Shown here in pieces: positions 46,058 through 53,523 of a stretch of DNA of 64,000 nt. Position 1 is the stretch's first letter. Each line of letters opens with the position of its first letter. The position numbers were made by a program, and so were the translations under genes. Source of the DNA: an uncultured Flavobacteriaceae bacterium (GTDB lineage Bacteria > Bacteroidota > Bacteroidia > Flavobacteriales > Flavobacteriaceae); the NCBI GenBank assembly GCA_937959395.1, contig CALGLR010000030.1, positions 25,621 through 89,620 of the forward strand. The letters are read 5' to 3'. The notes under the pieces were generated by a model. The model was not told where the DNA came from. It searched no databases and was given only the letters and a program-made list of their open reading frames with translations.

Positions 46058-47209
46058 CTATTTAGAAAGCAATATTGAAACTGCGTTTCCTCCAAAACCG
46101 ACTGCATTTACAATAATGCTTTTTATGCGCTTTGGTTTTTCGTTGTTAAGATATGGTATTGCGATAAATTCTTGTTGTTGCAACATTAAAATTGCCATTT
46201 CGAGGCTTAATATCCCTGAAGCACCAAGTGTATGACCTATCTTCCATTTATTGGTAGTTAAAACTGGCAGTTTGTTACAAAAAACTTTCTTTATCGCTTC
46301 TTTTTCTGAAGTATCGCCTTTTATTGTTCCAGGCGTATGCGTTACAATGACATCAACCTCATTAGGGTTTAAATTCCCTAAAGCCATAGACATTGAACGC
46401 TGAAAACAAATACCATTTGTAGATAAAGACACATTATGCTCTAAAATCTCTGTAGCGTAACCAATACCAATTATTTTTGCTAGTGTGTGTTTTGATTTAT
46501 CCATTTCTAAACAAACCATAGCAGCACCTTCTCCCAGAATCATTGAATTTCTAGCTTTAGATAAATCTAGCGCCTTACAAGGAAAATCTAATAGGTTTTC
46601 TGGCGAATTTTCAGCATAAATTTTTAGAGACTTCATTTGTGCAATAGTAAATGGTGTTAATGGTGCTTCACTACCGCCTACTAAAAATTTATCGCACATG
46701 CCCGATTGCAACCATGCCACTCCATTAAGTAGGGCATGTAATGCTGTAGAACACGTTATAGAATGAGACACTTCTGGTCCTTTTGTTTGTAAGTCATGTG
46801 CCACCCAAGAGGAAATATTTCCTAAAGTAGTAGTTGGAGAACTTAAGGTTTCTGTCTTATTTCGTTTTAAAAAATCATCGTAATACTTTTCAAATAGTTG
46901 TGTTGCTCCACGAGAAGAACCAATATTTATTCCAAAGTTATCTTTTGCTTTCCAACCCGCTTCTTCAATCGCTTTTCTAGCTGAAAAAACAGCGAATAGT
47001 GTCGAATTATCTAATGATTTATATTTATTATCTGAAGCTTTTAAACGCTCTATTTCTTCTTTAGCTCCTCGAGATAATTCAGCAACTAATGATCCATCAT
47101 TCACTGTGAAAAAATGTTTAGGCTTCAAATAATTTTCCCAAATCTCATCTTTAGAAAACCCTAAAGGAGAAATAGAAGAAATTGCCGATATGTATACTGG
47201 TTTTAACAA
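46058..47209 (-). CDS. Beta-ketoacyl-ACP synthase family protein in biotin gene region
   Basis: A 383-residue thiolase-fold ketosynthase of the KAS I/II type. The catalytic triad is present: Cys in SHSITCSTALHALLNG (about 153), His in VIVTHTPGTIKGD (about 291) and His in WKIGHTLGASGILSLE (about 328). It starts VYISAISSISPLGF as FabF-type proteins do but is shorter than FabF (about 415). It is followed leftward by NfeD/flotillin and bioB and preceded by bioA, bioD and bioF, all on the same strand except a Coa1-like gene. It may extend the acyl chain toward a pimeloyl precursor, or serve a separate lipid pathway. Confidence 0.85.
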   Translation of the reverse strand: MLKPVYISAISSISPLGFSKDEIWENYLKPKHFFTVNDGSLVAELSRGAKEEIERLKASDNKYKSLDNSTLFAVFSARKAIEEAGWKAKDNFGINIGSSRGATQLFEKYYDDFLKRNKTETLSSPTTTLGNISSWVAHDLQTKGPEVSHSITCSTALHALLNGVAWLQSGMCDKFLVGGSEAPLTPFTIAQMKSLKIYAENSPENLLDFPCKALDLSKARNSMILGEGAAMVCLEMDKSKHTLAKIIGIGYATEILEHNVSLSTNGICFQRSMSMALGNLNPNEVDVIVTHTPGTIKGDTSEKEAIKKVFCNKLPVLTTNKWKIGHTLGASGILSLEMAILMLQQQEFIAIPYLNNEKPKRIKSIIVNAVGFGGNAVSILLSK

Positions 47210-47321
47210 AAATTAAAAAACTTTCAGCAAAAATAGGTCTATTGTACATTATATCATATAATTTATGTGTTGAAAATTATTGCTACTGTAACAAAAGATC
47301 ATAAAACGTTACTTATTAATT

Positions 47322-47789
47322 ATGGAAGAACAAAGACAAAAAAATTGGTTTGGCAGAAATTGGACATGGGTAGTGCCAGTTGGCGGTTGTTTAACGCTTA
47401 TTATATTATTTGTTTTAGGAATTGGCGCTGCAATTTTTGGAGTTACTAAAGCTATTTCTGGATCTGAACCCTACGAGTATGCTGTAGAACAAGCAAAGAC
47501 AAACAAAGATGTACAATTTGTTTTAGGGAAACCTATAGAAACTAATGGTATTATGCAAGGAAACATCTCGTTAGAAAATGGAGATTCTGGTCATGTCGAT
47601 ATTAAAATTCCTATAAAGGGATCAAAATACAAAGGCCATGTTTACATTGTTGGTGAGAAAGTTGATGGGAAATGGGTTTATGAGAAATTACAGGTTAAAA
47701 CTGAAAATGGCGAAAACATCATTTATATGCTAGATGAAGAATTTTACAAAAAAAATGACAGTGAATTATTAGATGATAACGACATTTAA
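47322..47789 (+). CDS. Coa1-family (cytochrome c oxidase assembly factor 1-like) protein
   Basis: A 155-residue protein with one membrane segment near the N-terminus (VVPVGGCLTLIILFVLGIGAA, in part, about 17-37) after NWFGRNWTW. The outside domain has AVEQAKTNKDVQFVLGKPIE and GSKYKGHVYIVGEKVDGKWVYEKL, a pattern I recall from Coa1-family proteins in Bacteroidota. It is the only plus-strand gene in the biotin stretch and its last 21 bp overlap the bioA 3' end tail to tail. An ATG at 47267 belongs to another frame. Confidence 0.75.
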   Translation: MEEQRQKNWFGRNWTWVVPVGGCLTLIILFVLGIGAAIFGVTKAISGSEPYEYAVEQAKTNKDVQFVLGKPIETNGIMQGNISLENGDSGHVDIKIPIKGSKYKGHVYIVGEKVDGKWVYEKLQVKTENGENIIYMLDEEFYKKNDSELLDDNDI

Positions 47790-49094
47790 AGCATCTTCAA
47801 TAACTTGATATATCTTTTCTAATTGTGCTTGCGAAATAGTATAAGGTGCTAAAATATAAATAGTATGACCTAGAGGACGTAAACACACCCCTTCTTTCAT
47901 AAAAAAATTGAACAACTTATAACGTAAATCACCGTAACGCTCCATTTCAATATTAAGGTCTAAAGCAAAAATAACACCCGTTTGTCGTATCGCTTTTATC
48001 TTAGAGTGCGATTTAATACGATCTCCAAATGCTCTGTGAGATACAATTATACGTTTTATATTACCTTGAATTTCTTTAGATCGTAATAACTCGACCCCTG
48101 CCAAAGCCGCAGTACAAGCTAACGGATTAGCACTATAAGTATGTCCATGAAACAAACCTTTACTTATTTCATTACTTAGAAAAGCATCATAAATGTCTTG
48201 CGAACATGATGTTATTGCCATTGGTAATAATCCAGCAGTTAATGACTTGCTCAAACACATAACATCTGGTTTGGTTTCCATATAATCTGATGCAAAATAA
48301 CTTCCAGTTTTACCGAAACCAGTCATTACCTCATCAGCAACAGTAATTATTTGGTGTGCTTTACAAAAATTTAGAATTTGATTTAATCCTTCTGCATTAT
48401 GCATTTTCATAGCGGCAGCTCCTTGTACCAAAGGCTCGTAAACAAAACCTGCTATATCATGATTTTTAACTAAAGCACTCAATTGCTCTAAAATAATATC
48501 ATGATTATTGCCAGTTGGTGTAGGAATACGTTTTACGTCCAAGAAAAAATCTTCAAAAGGGCCATTATACACAGAAAGACCAGATACACTCATCGCTCCA
48601 AATGTATCGCCATGAAATCCATCTTCAAAGGCTATTAACGTATTGCGTTTTTCACCTTTATTAAAATGGTATTGTAATGCCATCTTAATTCCTATTTCAA
48701 CACTTGTTGAGCCATTATCACTAAAAAAAAGCTTATTTTGATTGTCTGGCAAAATTTCTATTAATGCTTCAGAAAGCTTAACAGCAGGTTCATGAGTAAA
48801 GCCACTAAATACAACCTGATCTAAGGTTTGCATTTGTTCATGAACTCTGCTAGTAATATATGCATTACAATGCCCGTACATACAGGTGTACCACGAAGCA
48901 ATACCATCGATATATTCGTTCCCATCTTCATCGTAAAGTACACAGTTTTTTGCTTTAGTTATTGCAATATGATTTGGATGTAACTGGTGTTGCGTTAAAG
49001 GATGCCAAAGGTGTTTTTTATCGCGTTGAGATATAGTTAAATTCCCGCGCAGGCGGGAATCTCTTGATTGTATGTTCGTATTTTCAATACTCAT
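47769..49094 (-). CDS. bioA: Adenosylmethionine-8-amino-7-oxononanoate aminotransferase
   Basis: A 441-residue PLP enzyme converting KAPA to DAPA with SAM as amino donor. Family motifs: HLWHPLTQHQLHP near the N-terminus, GIASWYTCMYGHCN, FSDNGSTSVEIGIKMALQ, FHGDTFGAMSVSG, DEVMTGFGKTG and the PLP lysine in CLSKSLTAGLLPMA. Start chosen at MSIENTNIQ (49092-49094). The N-terminal 20 or so residues (including SRDSRLRGNL) are encoded partly by a palindromic repeat and precede the usual beginning (QRDKKHLWHP) of the family. No other in-frame ATG lies between. An ATG at 49124 lies in another repeat and is less likely. Confidence 0.95.
   Translation of the reverse strand: MSIENTNIQSRDSRLRGNLTISQRDKKHLWHPLTQHQLHPNHIAITKAKNCVLYDEDGNEYIDGIASWYTCMYGHCNAYITSRVHEQMQTLDQVVFSGFTHEPAVKLSEALIEILPDNQNKLFFSDNGSTSVEIGIKMALQYHFNKGEKRNTLIAFEDGFHGDTFGAMSVSGLSVYNGPFEDFFLDVKRIPTPTGNNHDIILEQLSALVKNHDIAGFVYEPLVQGAAAMKMHNAEGLNQILNFCKAHQIITVADEVMTGFGKTGSYFASDYMETKPDVMCLSKSLTAGLLPMAITSCSQDIYDAFLSNEISKGLFHGHTYSANPLACTAALAGVELLRSKEIQGNIKRIIVSHRAFGDRIKSHSKIKAIRQTGVIFALDLNIEMERYGDLRYKLFNFFMKEGVCLRPLGHTIYILAPYTISQAQLEKIYQVIEDALNVVII
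49041..49060. repeat. Short GC-rich palindrome within bioA 5' coding region
   Basis: ATTCCCGC GCAG GCGGGAAT: an 8-bp perfect stem with a 4-base loop, GC-rich against AT-rich surroundings. A variant, TTCCTGC GCAG GCAGGAA, occurs at 58338-58355. Confidence 0.8.
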
Positions 49095-49119
49095 TCCTAA
49101 CTTTTTTTCATAATTCCCA

Positions 49120-49255
49120 GTCATCCTGAACTTATTTCAGTATCCCATTCAAATTTAGTAATTCAATAAAGAAAATAGTTCTGTATTTATTAGTTAAAAT
49201 ATACATATAACTTGATTTCTTAAATTATGTGATCCTGAAACAAGTTCAGGATGAC
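49120..49255. repeat. 136-bp element with 25-bp terminal inverted repeats
   Basis: Begins GTCATCCTGAACTTATTTCA (49120 on) and ends TGAAACAAGTTCAGGATGAC (to 49255). The 25-bp ends match as inverted repeats at 23 of 25 positions by eye, around an AT-rich core of about 86 bp. The GTCAT(C/T)CTGAA core relates it to the two 132-bp elements. It fills the bioD-bioA spacer. Confidence 0.82.
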
Positions 49256-49261
49256 GCAACC

Positions 49262-49894
49262 TTAAAATTTGATTAATTCTTTCGATAATTTTTCTACATA
49301 TTCCAAAACAACATTCTTATCAAAATAAGGCTCTTCCTCTATTCGTCCTAGAATAGGAACATCTGTCATTTTTTTAATAATATCTTCTGTTGTTTTGTGC
49401 TCGTTTCCGCTAAAAATTAAAGCAACTTCCAATCCTTTTTCTTTTAATAATTTTATGGTTAATAACGTATGGTTTATGCTTCCTAGGTAATGCCTAGAAA
49501 CAACAATTACCTTATAATCTGGCTGAATTAAGTCTAAAATCGTTTGGGTATTATTTAGCGGCACTAAAAGACCACCAGCCCCTTCAATTATTAAGCTATT
49601 TTTTGTTTTCGGTACGTTTATTTTTTTTAAATCTATAGTAACACCATCAATTTCTGCTGCTGCATGAGGACTCATAGGTGTATTTAAAGCATATGCATTA
49701 TCGTAAAATCGCGATTTTTTATTACTTATTAATGCTTTTACTTTTTTGGTATCGCAATGGTCTAATTCTCCTGCCTGAATGGGCTTCCAATAATCGGCTT
49801 GCAAGGCTTCAACTACTATTGCTGAAGCTATAGTTTTACCAACTTCAGTTGAGATTCCTGTAATAAAATAAGTATTGTTTTTCATTTTTTTCAT
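49262..49894 (-). CDS. bioD: ATP-dependent dethiobiotin synthetase
   Basis: A 210-residue cytoplasmic enzyme that carboxylates DAPA to dethiobiotin. The P-loop is FITGISTEVGKT (about 9-20), followed by YWKPIQAGELD (about 35-45), LNTPMSPHAAAE and the nucleotide-binding IIEGAGGLLVPL (about 100-111), then VVSRHYLGSINHTLLT. Its length is normal. It is leftward between a DUF2007 gene and bioA. Confidence 0.96.
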   Translation of the reverse strand: MKKMKNNTYFITGISTEVGKTIASAIVVEALQADYWKPIQAGELDHCDTKKVKALISNKKSRFYDNAYALNTPMSPHAAAEIDGVTIDLKKINVPKTKNSLIIEGAGGLLVPLNNTQTILDLIQPDYKVIVVSRHYLGSINHTLLTIKLLKEKGLEVALIFSGNEHKTTEDIIKKMTDVPILGRIEEEPYFDKNVVLEYVEKLSKELIKF

Positions 49895-49911
49895 TTTCTA
49901 GAAAAAGAAAT

Positions 49912-50325
49912 CTATTTCAAATCAAATTCTGTTTTACAAACTTCGCATTTGTATTTATGTCGTGTGTAAAAAGGTAATGCAGAAAATAATACCCCAAAAA
50001 TAAACCAGAAAAAAGACTTAACATCTTTTATGGTAGAAAACAATTCAACTTTTTCACTTTTACAACTGGGACAATTAATAGTATTTCCATTATCGTCGAG
50101 TGAATATTTCTTTATCGACTCTAATATATGCTGCGCTTTCATAGCTTCTCGAGAGTGTACTTTTAATTTCACCCCACCAATTGCGTTACTTACCAAAGGA
50201 TCTGTATCGATCGTTAAATTATCAGATAAAAACACTTCTATCCCTTCTGCTTCTAAGCGTCCTTTTATTATTTGAGCTTCAGTTGAATACTGAAAAGTGG
50301 CTATGATTTTAAATGTTTCTCCCAT
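49912..50325 (-). CDS. DUF2007-family protein with zinc-ribbon-like C-terminus
   Basis: A 137-residue protein. The N-terminal part (FKIIATFQYSTEAQIIKGRLEAEGIEVFLSDN, in pieces; about 5-36) is a DUF2007 (putative signal-transducing) domain. Residues 92-137 have two CxxC pairs (NCPSCKS and CEVCKTEF) flanking a hydrophobic segment FFWFIFGVLFSALPF, giving a zinc ribbon split by a possible membrane segment. It sits 3 bp after bioF and 17 bp before bioD, so it is inside the biotin operon; a biotin-related role is not established. Confidence 0.75.
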   Translation of the reverse strand: MGETFKIIATFQYSTEAQIIKGRLEAEGIEVFLSDNLTIDTDPLVSNAIGGVKLKVHSREAMKAQHILESIKKYSLDDNGNTINCPSCKSEKVELFSTIKDVKSFFWFIFGVLFSALPFYTRHKYKCEVCKTEFDLK

Positions 50326-50328
50326 TTT

Positions 50329-51459
50329 CTATATACAAATCTCTAATAAAGTTAAAATAGCAGTAATCTCTTTTTCAGAATTATACGCGTGTAAGCAAAA
50401 ACGTAATCGCTCTTGCTCTTTTGGAACTGTTGGAGATAAAATAGCTTTTACATCAAAACCCTTTTGCTGAAATCTTTGCGCTATTGCTTTCACTTTATCA
50501 TTTCCAGAAATAATACAACATTGAATGGAAGAATCACTATTTATAAAATAATCTTGAAGCTTTAATTTATTTATTTCAGCCTTAAAAAATAATATATTTT
50601 GTCTTAGTTTTTTTATTGTTTTCGTAACCAAAAGCTCTTCATAAGCGAATAGAATAGTAGCAATAGAATGTGGAGATAACGCTGTAGTATAAATAAATGA
50701 ACGTGAAAAATTCACTAAATAATCTTTCAATTGTTTGCTTCCTAGAATAGATGCCCCATGGCAGCCCATTGCTTTTCCAAAAGTGATAATTCTTGCGAAT
50801 ATTTGTTTTTCTAATCCTAATTCTTGTATTAAGCCCTTACCGTTTTTTCCAAAAATGCCTACAGCATGTGCTTCATCTACAATTAAATATGCATTATATG
50901 CTTTGCATAAATTTACCAACGCTACTAAATCTGGAGAATCACCATCCATTGAAAAAACAGATTCTGTAGCAATATATATTTCTGAGTCATTTTGAACTCG
51001 CTTTAAAATGGCATCAAGATCTTTTAAATCATTATGTTTAAATTTATAAGACTTTGCATTACTCATCGTAATGCCATCTCTAATTGAGGCATGAATATGC
51101 TCATCGTACAAAATAACATCTCCGCGTTGAGGTACACTAGAAAAGATTCCTAAATTTGCGTCGTAACCCGAATTATAAACTAAAGCACTATCACTATTAT
51201 GAAATGCACTAAGTGTGTTTTCTAAAACTGAGTACAATTTGTGACTACCCGATAATAGTCGCGACCCAGTTGCTCCATTTTGTTCTACTTCATTATCTAT
51301 TAGAAAATCATGTGCTTTCGTATATATGTTTTTAGATTTAGAAAAACCTAAATAGTCGTTCGAAGAAAAATCGATTAAATTATTAAAGGTTCCTAATTCC
51401 CGTAATGAATTATCATCATTACGATCATTAAGTTTTTGTTGTAGTTTTTTAGGAAACAT
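50329..51459 (-). CDS. bioF: 8-amino-7-oxononanoate synthase
   Basis: A 376-residue PLP enzyme condensing pimeloyl-ACP (or CoA) with L-alanine. NLIDFSSNDYLGFSKS (about 28-43), GATGSRLLSGSH (about 66-77), DEAHAVGIFGKNGKGL (about 196-211) and the PLP lysine in ITFGKAMGCHGA (about 226-237) are intact. It heads the leftward bioF-DUF2007-bioD-bioA row. A TATCTTTG element on the minus strand (51464-51471) ends 4 bp before the ATG, suggesting a leaderless mRNA. Confidence 0.95.
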   Translation of the reverse strand: MFPKKLQQKLNDRNDDNSLRELGTFNNLIDFSSNDYLGFSKSKNIYTKAHDFLIDNEVEQNGATGSRLLSGSHKLYSVLENTLSAFHNSDSALVYNSGYDANLGIFSSVPQRGDVILYDEHIHASIRDGITMSNAKSYKFKHNDLKDLDAILKRVQNDSEIYIATESVFSMDGDSPDLVALVNLCKAYNAYLIVDEAHAVGIFGKNGKGLIQELGLEKQIFARIITFGKAMGCHGASILGSKQLKDYLVNFSRSFIYTTALSPHSIATILFAYEELLVTKTIKKLRQNILFFKAEINKLKLQDYFINSDSSIQCCIISGNDKVKAIAQRFQQKGFDVKAILSPTVPKEQERLRFCLHAYNSEKEITAILTLLEICI

Positions 51460-51463
51460 GAGG

Positions 51464-51471
51464 CAAAGATA
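51464..51471 (-). promoter_or_regulatory. Candidate -7 element almost adjoining bioF start
   Basis: Reads TATCTTTG on the minus strand followed by CCTC and the ATG at 51457-51459. It is a perfect TAnnTTTG match. Confidence 0.5.
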
Positions 51472-51523
51472 ATAAAGACTTAATTGGTTTCTAAAATACT
51501 TTTTTTATTCTTTTTTGATAAAA

Positions 51524-51575
51524 AATTATTGTTTATCAATAATTTTTATATATTTGTTATCGTTAAACAATAATT
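51524..51575 (+). promoter_or_regulatory. Promoter bracketed by a 12-bp inverted repeat, DUF2975/HTH operon
   Basis: AATTATTGTTTA (51524-51535) and its exact reverse complement TAAACAATAATT (51564-51575) flank a TATATTTG -7 element (51549-51556). The right arm ends 8 bp before the ATG at 51584. A third copy in the right-arm orientation (TTAAACAATAATT) precedes the second DUF2975 gene. It is likely an operator for the operon's own Xre-type regulator. Confidence 0.65.
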
Positions 51576-51583
51576 TATATAAA

Positions 51584-52108
51584 ATGAAAGATAAAATTAA
51601 TATACTTACTATTATAACCTACGGGGTTATATTGTCTTCGATATCTATTTTGTTAAATGATATGCGAGAATTCGATTTTAACCAGTTTACTGCCTTTCAA
51701 AATTGGGCAAAAGCAGCAAACAAAACCGATCCTTGGTTTACTTCTAAAAATGCAATAAAATGGAGTTTTTATGTGATAAGTGCAGCATTATTTTTTTGGA
51801 GAGGTTATCTTATATACGGGTTTAGTTATTTTCTTTCGATTTTAAAAGAAATTGAAATTGGTAATTATTTTAGTGACAAAAACAGTAAATCTTTTAAAAA
51901 AATAGGAGACATCTTTACTTCTTACGCTGCAAGTGTACTTATTCTAAGGTTTTTATTGGCATCTATAGGAAAATCGACTTTTAACTTTTTTCAGGAATTT
52001 AAAACAGAGCTCACCATATTAATTCCGTGTGGGCTAGCATTTTATATTCTTGCCGAATTATTTAAACGGGCAAAAGCAACTGAAGAAGAAAACGAATTAA
52101 CAATATAG
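51584..52108 (+). CDS. DUF2975 family membrane protein (copy 1)
   Basis: A 174-residue protein with four membrane segments: about 7-25 (ILTIITYGVILSSISILL), 63-83 (WSFYVISAALFFWRGYLIYG), about 112-130 (FTSYAASVLILRFLLAS) and 145-162 (TILIPCGLAFYILAELF). The C-terminus ends AKATEEENELTI, the conserved tail of DUF2975 proteins. The start at MKDKINILT is preferred to an ATG 69 bp upstream, which would place the promoter and operator inside the coding region. These proteins are usually encoded beside a small YozG-type regulator, as here. Function unknown. Confidence 0.8.
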   Translation: MKDKINILTIITYGVILSSISILLNDMREFDFNQFTAFQNWAKAANKTDPWFTSKNAIKWSFYVISAALFFWRGYLIYGFSYFLSILKEIEIGNYFSDKNSKSFKKIGDIFTSYAASVLILRFLLASIGKSTFNFFQEFKTELTILIPCGLAFYILAELFKRAKATEEENELTI

Positions 52109-52159
52109 ATCTGAGGTAAAGCCAATTATTTAACTGAAGTATGATATCTATTTTTAACA

Positions 52160-52172
52160 TTAAACAATAATT
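52160..52172 (+). promoter_or_regulatory. Third copy of the TTAAACAATAATT motif
   Basis: Identical in 13 bases to 51563-51575 and similarly placed, 11 bp before the ATG at 52184. No TAnnTTTG element is evident just upstream. Confidence 0.55.
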
Positions 52173-52183
52173 AATCTATTCTA

Positions 52184-52690
52184 ATGAAAAAACTAACTAT
52201 TCTAAAAACGATCGTAGATATTTTTTGGATTATATCAATTTTATCTATCCCATTAATACTTGCATTCTTAGTCTTTACAATATTTGACAATAGCTTAGTT
52301 GGCAAGCCTATGACAGTTAATGGTATTCGATTTAGAAAATTTAATTGGGTTTCTAAAATGCTATTAGCCAATTCTTTGATTGCTTACCTAACTTTAGTTT
52401 ATGCTTTACATTTATTTAGAAAAATCCTTCGTTATTTTCAAAAAAACTTACTTTTTGATTCTTATGCAATTAAAACTTTAAACATAATAGGTATTATATT
52501 TTTAGTGACTTCCTTTTTTGATTCAGGAATAGGTTTTTTATATAAACTTGTACGGCAAAAAAGTATGAATTTAGAATATGGATTAAACTCCTTCGTTGTC
52601 CTCTGTATTTTAGGATTATTTTTCATGATTTTAAGCGAGGTCTTTAAAATTGCAAAAGCAACTGAAGAAGAAAACGAATTAACAATATAA
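52184..52690 (+). CDS. DUF2975 family membrane protein (copy 2)
   Basis: A 168-residue paralogue of the preceding gene with four membrane segments: about 11-34 (DIFWIISILSIPLILAFLVF), 58-78 (MLLANSLIAYLTLVYALHLF), about 100-118 and 137-156 (FVVLCILGLFFMILSEVF). The tail IAKATEEENELTI is the same as in copy 1, and the DNA coding for it is also nearly identical. It lies 3 bp before the HTH gene. Confidence 0.8.
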   Translation: MKKLTILKTIVDIFWIISILSIPLILAFLVFTIFDNSLVGKPMTVNGIRFRKFNWVSKMLLANSLIAYLTLVYALHLFRKILRYFQKNLLFDSYAIKTLNIIGIIFLVTSFFDSGIGFLYKLVRQKSMNLEYGLNSFVVLCILGLFFMILSEVFKIAKATEEENELTI

Positions 52691-52693
52691 CTT

Positions 52694-52900
52694 ATGCCAA
52701 TTAGAGTAAATTTAGATGTGATGTTGGCTAAACGAAAAATGAAAAGTAAAGATTTAGCTGAAATTATAGATATTACAACAGCAAATTTGTCTATTTTAAA
52801 GTCGGGAAAAGCAAAAGCCATTCGTTTTTCAACTTTAGAAGCCATATGCAACGCTTTAGATTGTCAACCTAGCGATATTTTAGAATATGTCGAAAACTAA
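52694..52900 (+). CDS. Xre/Cro-C1-type regulator (YozG-like)
   Basis: A 68-residue protein consisting of one helix-turn-helix domain: MLAKRKMKSKDLAEIIDITTANLSILKSGKAKAIRF, in pieces (helix 2 about 18-26, recognition helix about 29-38), then TLEAICNALDCQPSDILEY. This is the compact YozG-type regulator found with DUF2975 genes. It probably binds the inverted repeat upstream of the operon. The last 14 bp overlap the start of the GNAT gene. Confidence 0.9.
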   Translation: MPIRVNLDVMLAKRKMKSKDLAEIIDITTANLSILKSGKAKAIRFSTLEAICNALDCQPSDILEYVEN

Positions 52901-53441
52901 TATTACTTACCATAGAGCAACCACTAACGAAGAATTAAATCAAATTTTGAATCTTCAAAAGCAAAACTTACGCGATTTAATTTCTGAAGAACAAAAGTTA
53001 ACAGAAGGATTCGTAACCTTAAAACATGATCTTGAGATCTTAAAAAAAATGAACGATGCCTGTAACCATTGTATTGCAAAACGAGACGAAAAAGTAATAG
53101 GCTACGCATTATCTATGCTACAAAATTTTAAGAACGACATCCCGCTTCTTGTTCCCATGTTTAATGAAATAAATAAGGCACTTAAAGCACAAAACTTATC
53201 TTCTAACTATATTGCAATGGGGCAAATATGTGTTGATAAAAATTCTAGAGGGCAAGGTGTTTTTAGAGGTTTATACAACTACATGGCCAATGAATTAAAA
53301 CATGAATTTAATGCCATTATAACTGAAGTCGACACAAAAAACACAAGATCATCTCATGCCCATAAAGCAATAGGGTTTGAGGTTTTAAAAAATTATACTT
53401 CTAATAATCAACTTTGGGAAATTATTAGTTTAAAAATATAA
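52887..53441 (+). CDS. GNAT family N-acetyltransferase
   Basis: A 184-residue cytoplasmic acetyltransferase. The GNAT core is visible: KRDEKVIGYALSML (beta strands 2-3, about 71-84), then YIAMGQICVDKNSRGQGVFRGLYNYM with the acetyl-CoA-binding Q/RxxGxG motif as SRGQGV (about 118-123), and ITEVDTKNTRSSHAHKAIGFEV (about 146-167). The start overlaps the HTH gene by 14 bp, so translation is probably coupled. The substrate is unknown. Confidence 0.85.
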   Translation: MSKTNITYHRATTNEELNQILNLQKQNLRDLISEEQKLTEGFVTLKHDLEILKKMNDACNHCIAKRDEKVIGYALSMLQNFKNDIPLLVPMFNEINKALKAQNLSSNYIAMGQICVDKNSRGQGVFRGLYNYMANELKHEFNAIITEVDTKNTRSSHAHKAIGFEVLKNYTSNNQLWEIISLKI

Positions 53442-53444
53442 AGA

Positions 53445-53509
53445 CTTTGCAAGATTATAATATTAAGAAAAGCATCTTAAATTTTTCTTTTATTTCTAAC
53501 CTTGCAAAG
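53445..53509. repeat. Inverted repeat between convergent genes
   Basis: CTTTGCAAG (53445-53453) and CTTGCAAAG (53501-53509), perfect 9-bp complements 47 bp apart, filling the gap between the GNAT and hcnC 3' ends. It may act as a bidirectional terminator; the long spacer makes this uncertain. Confidence 0.5.
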
Positions 53510-53523
53510 GTTTCATCTTTCTG

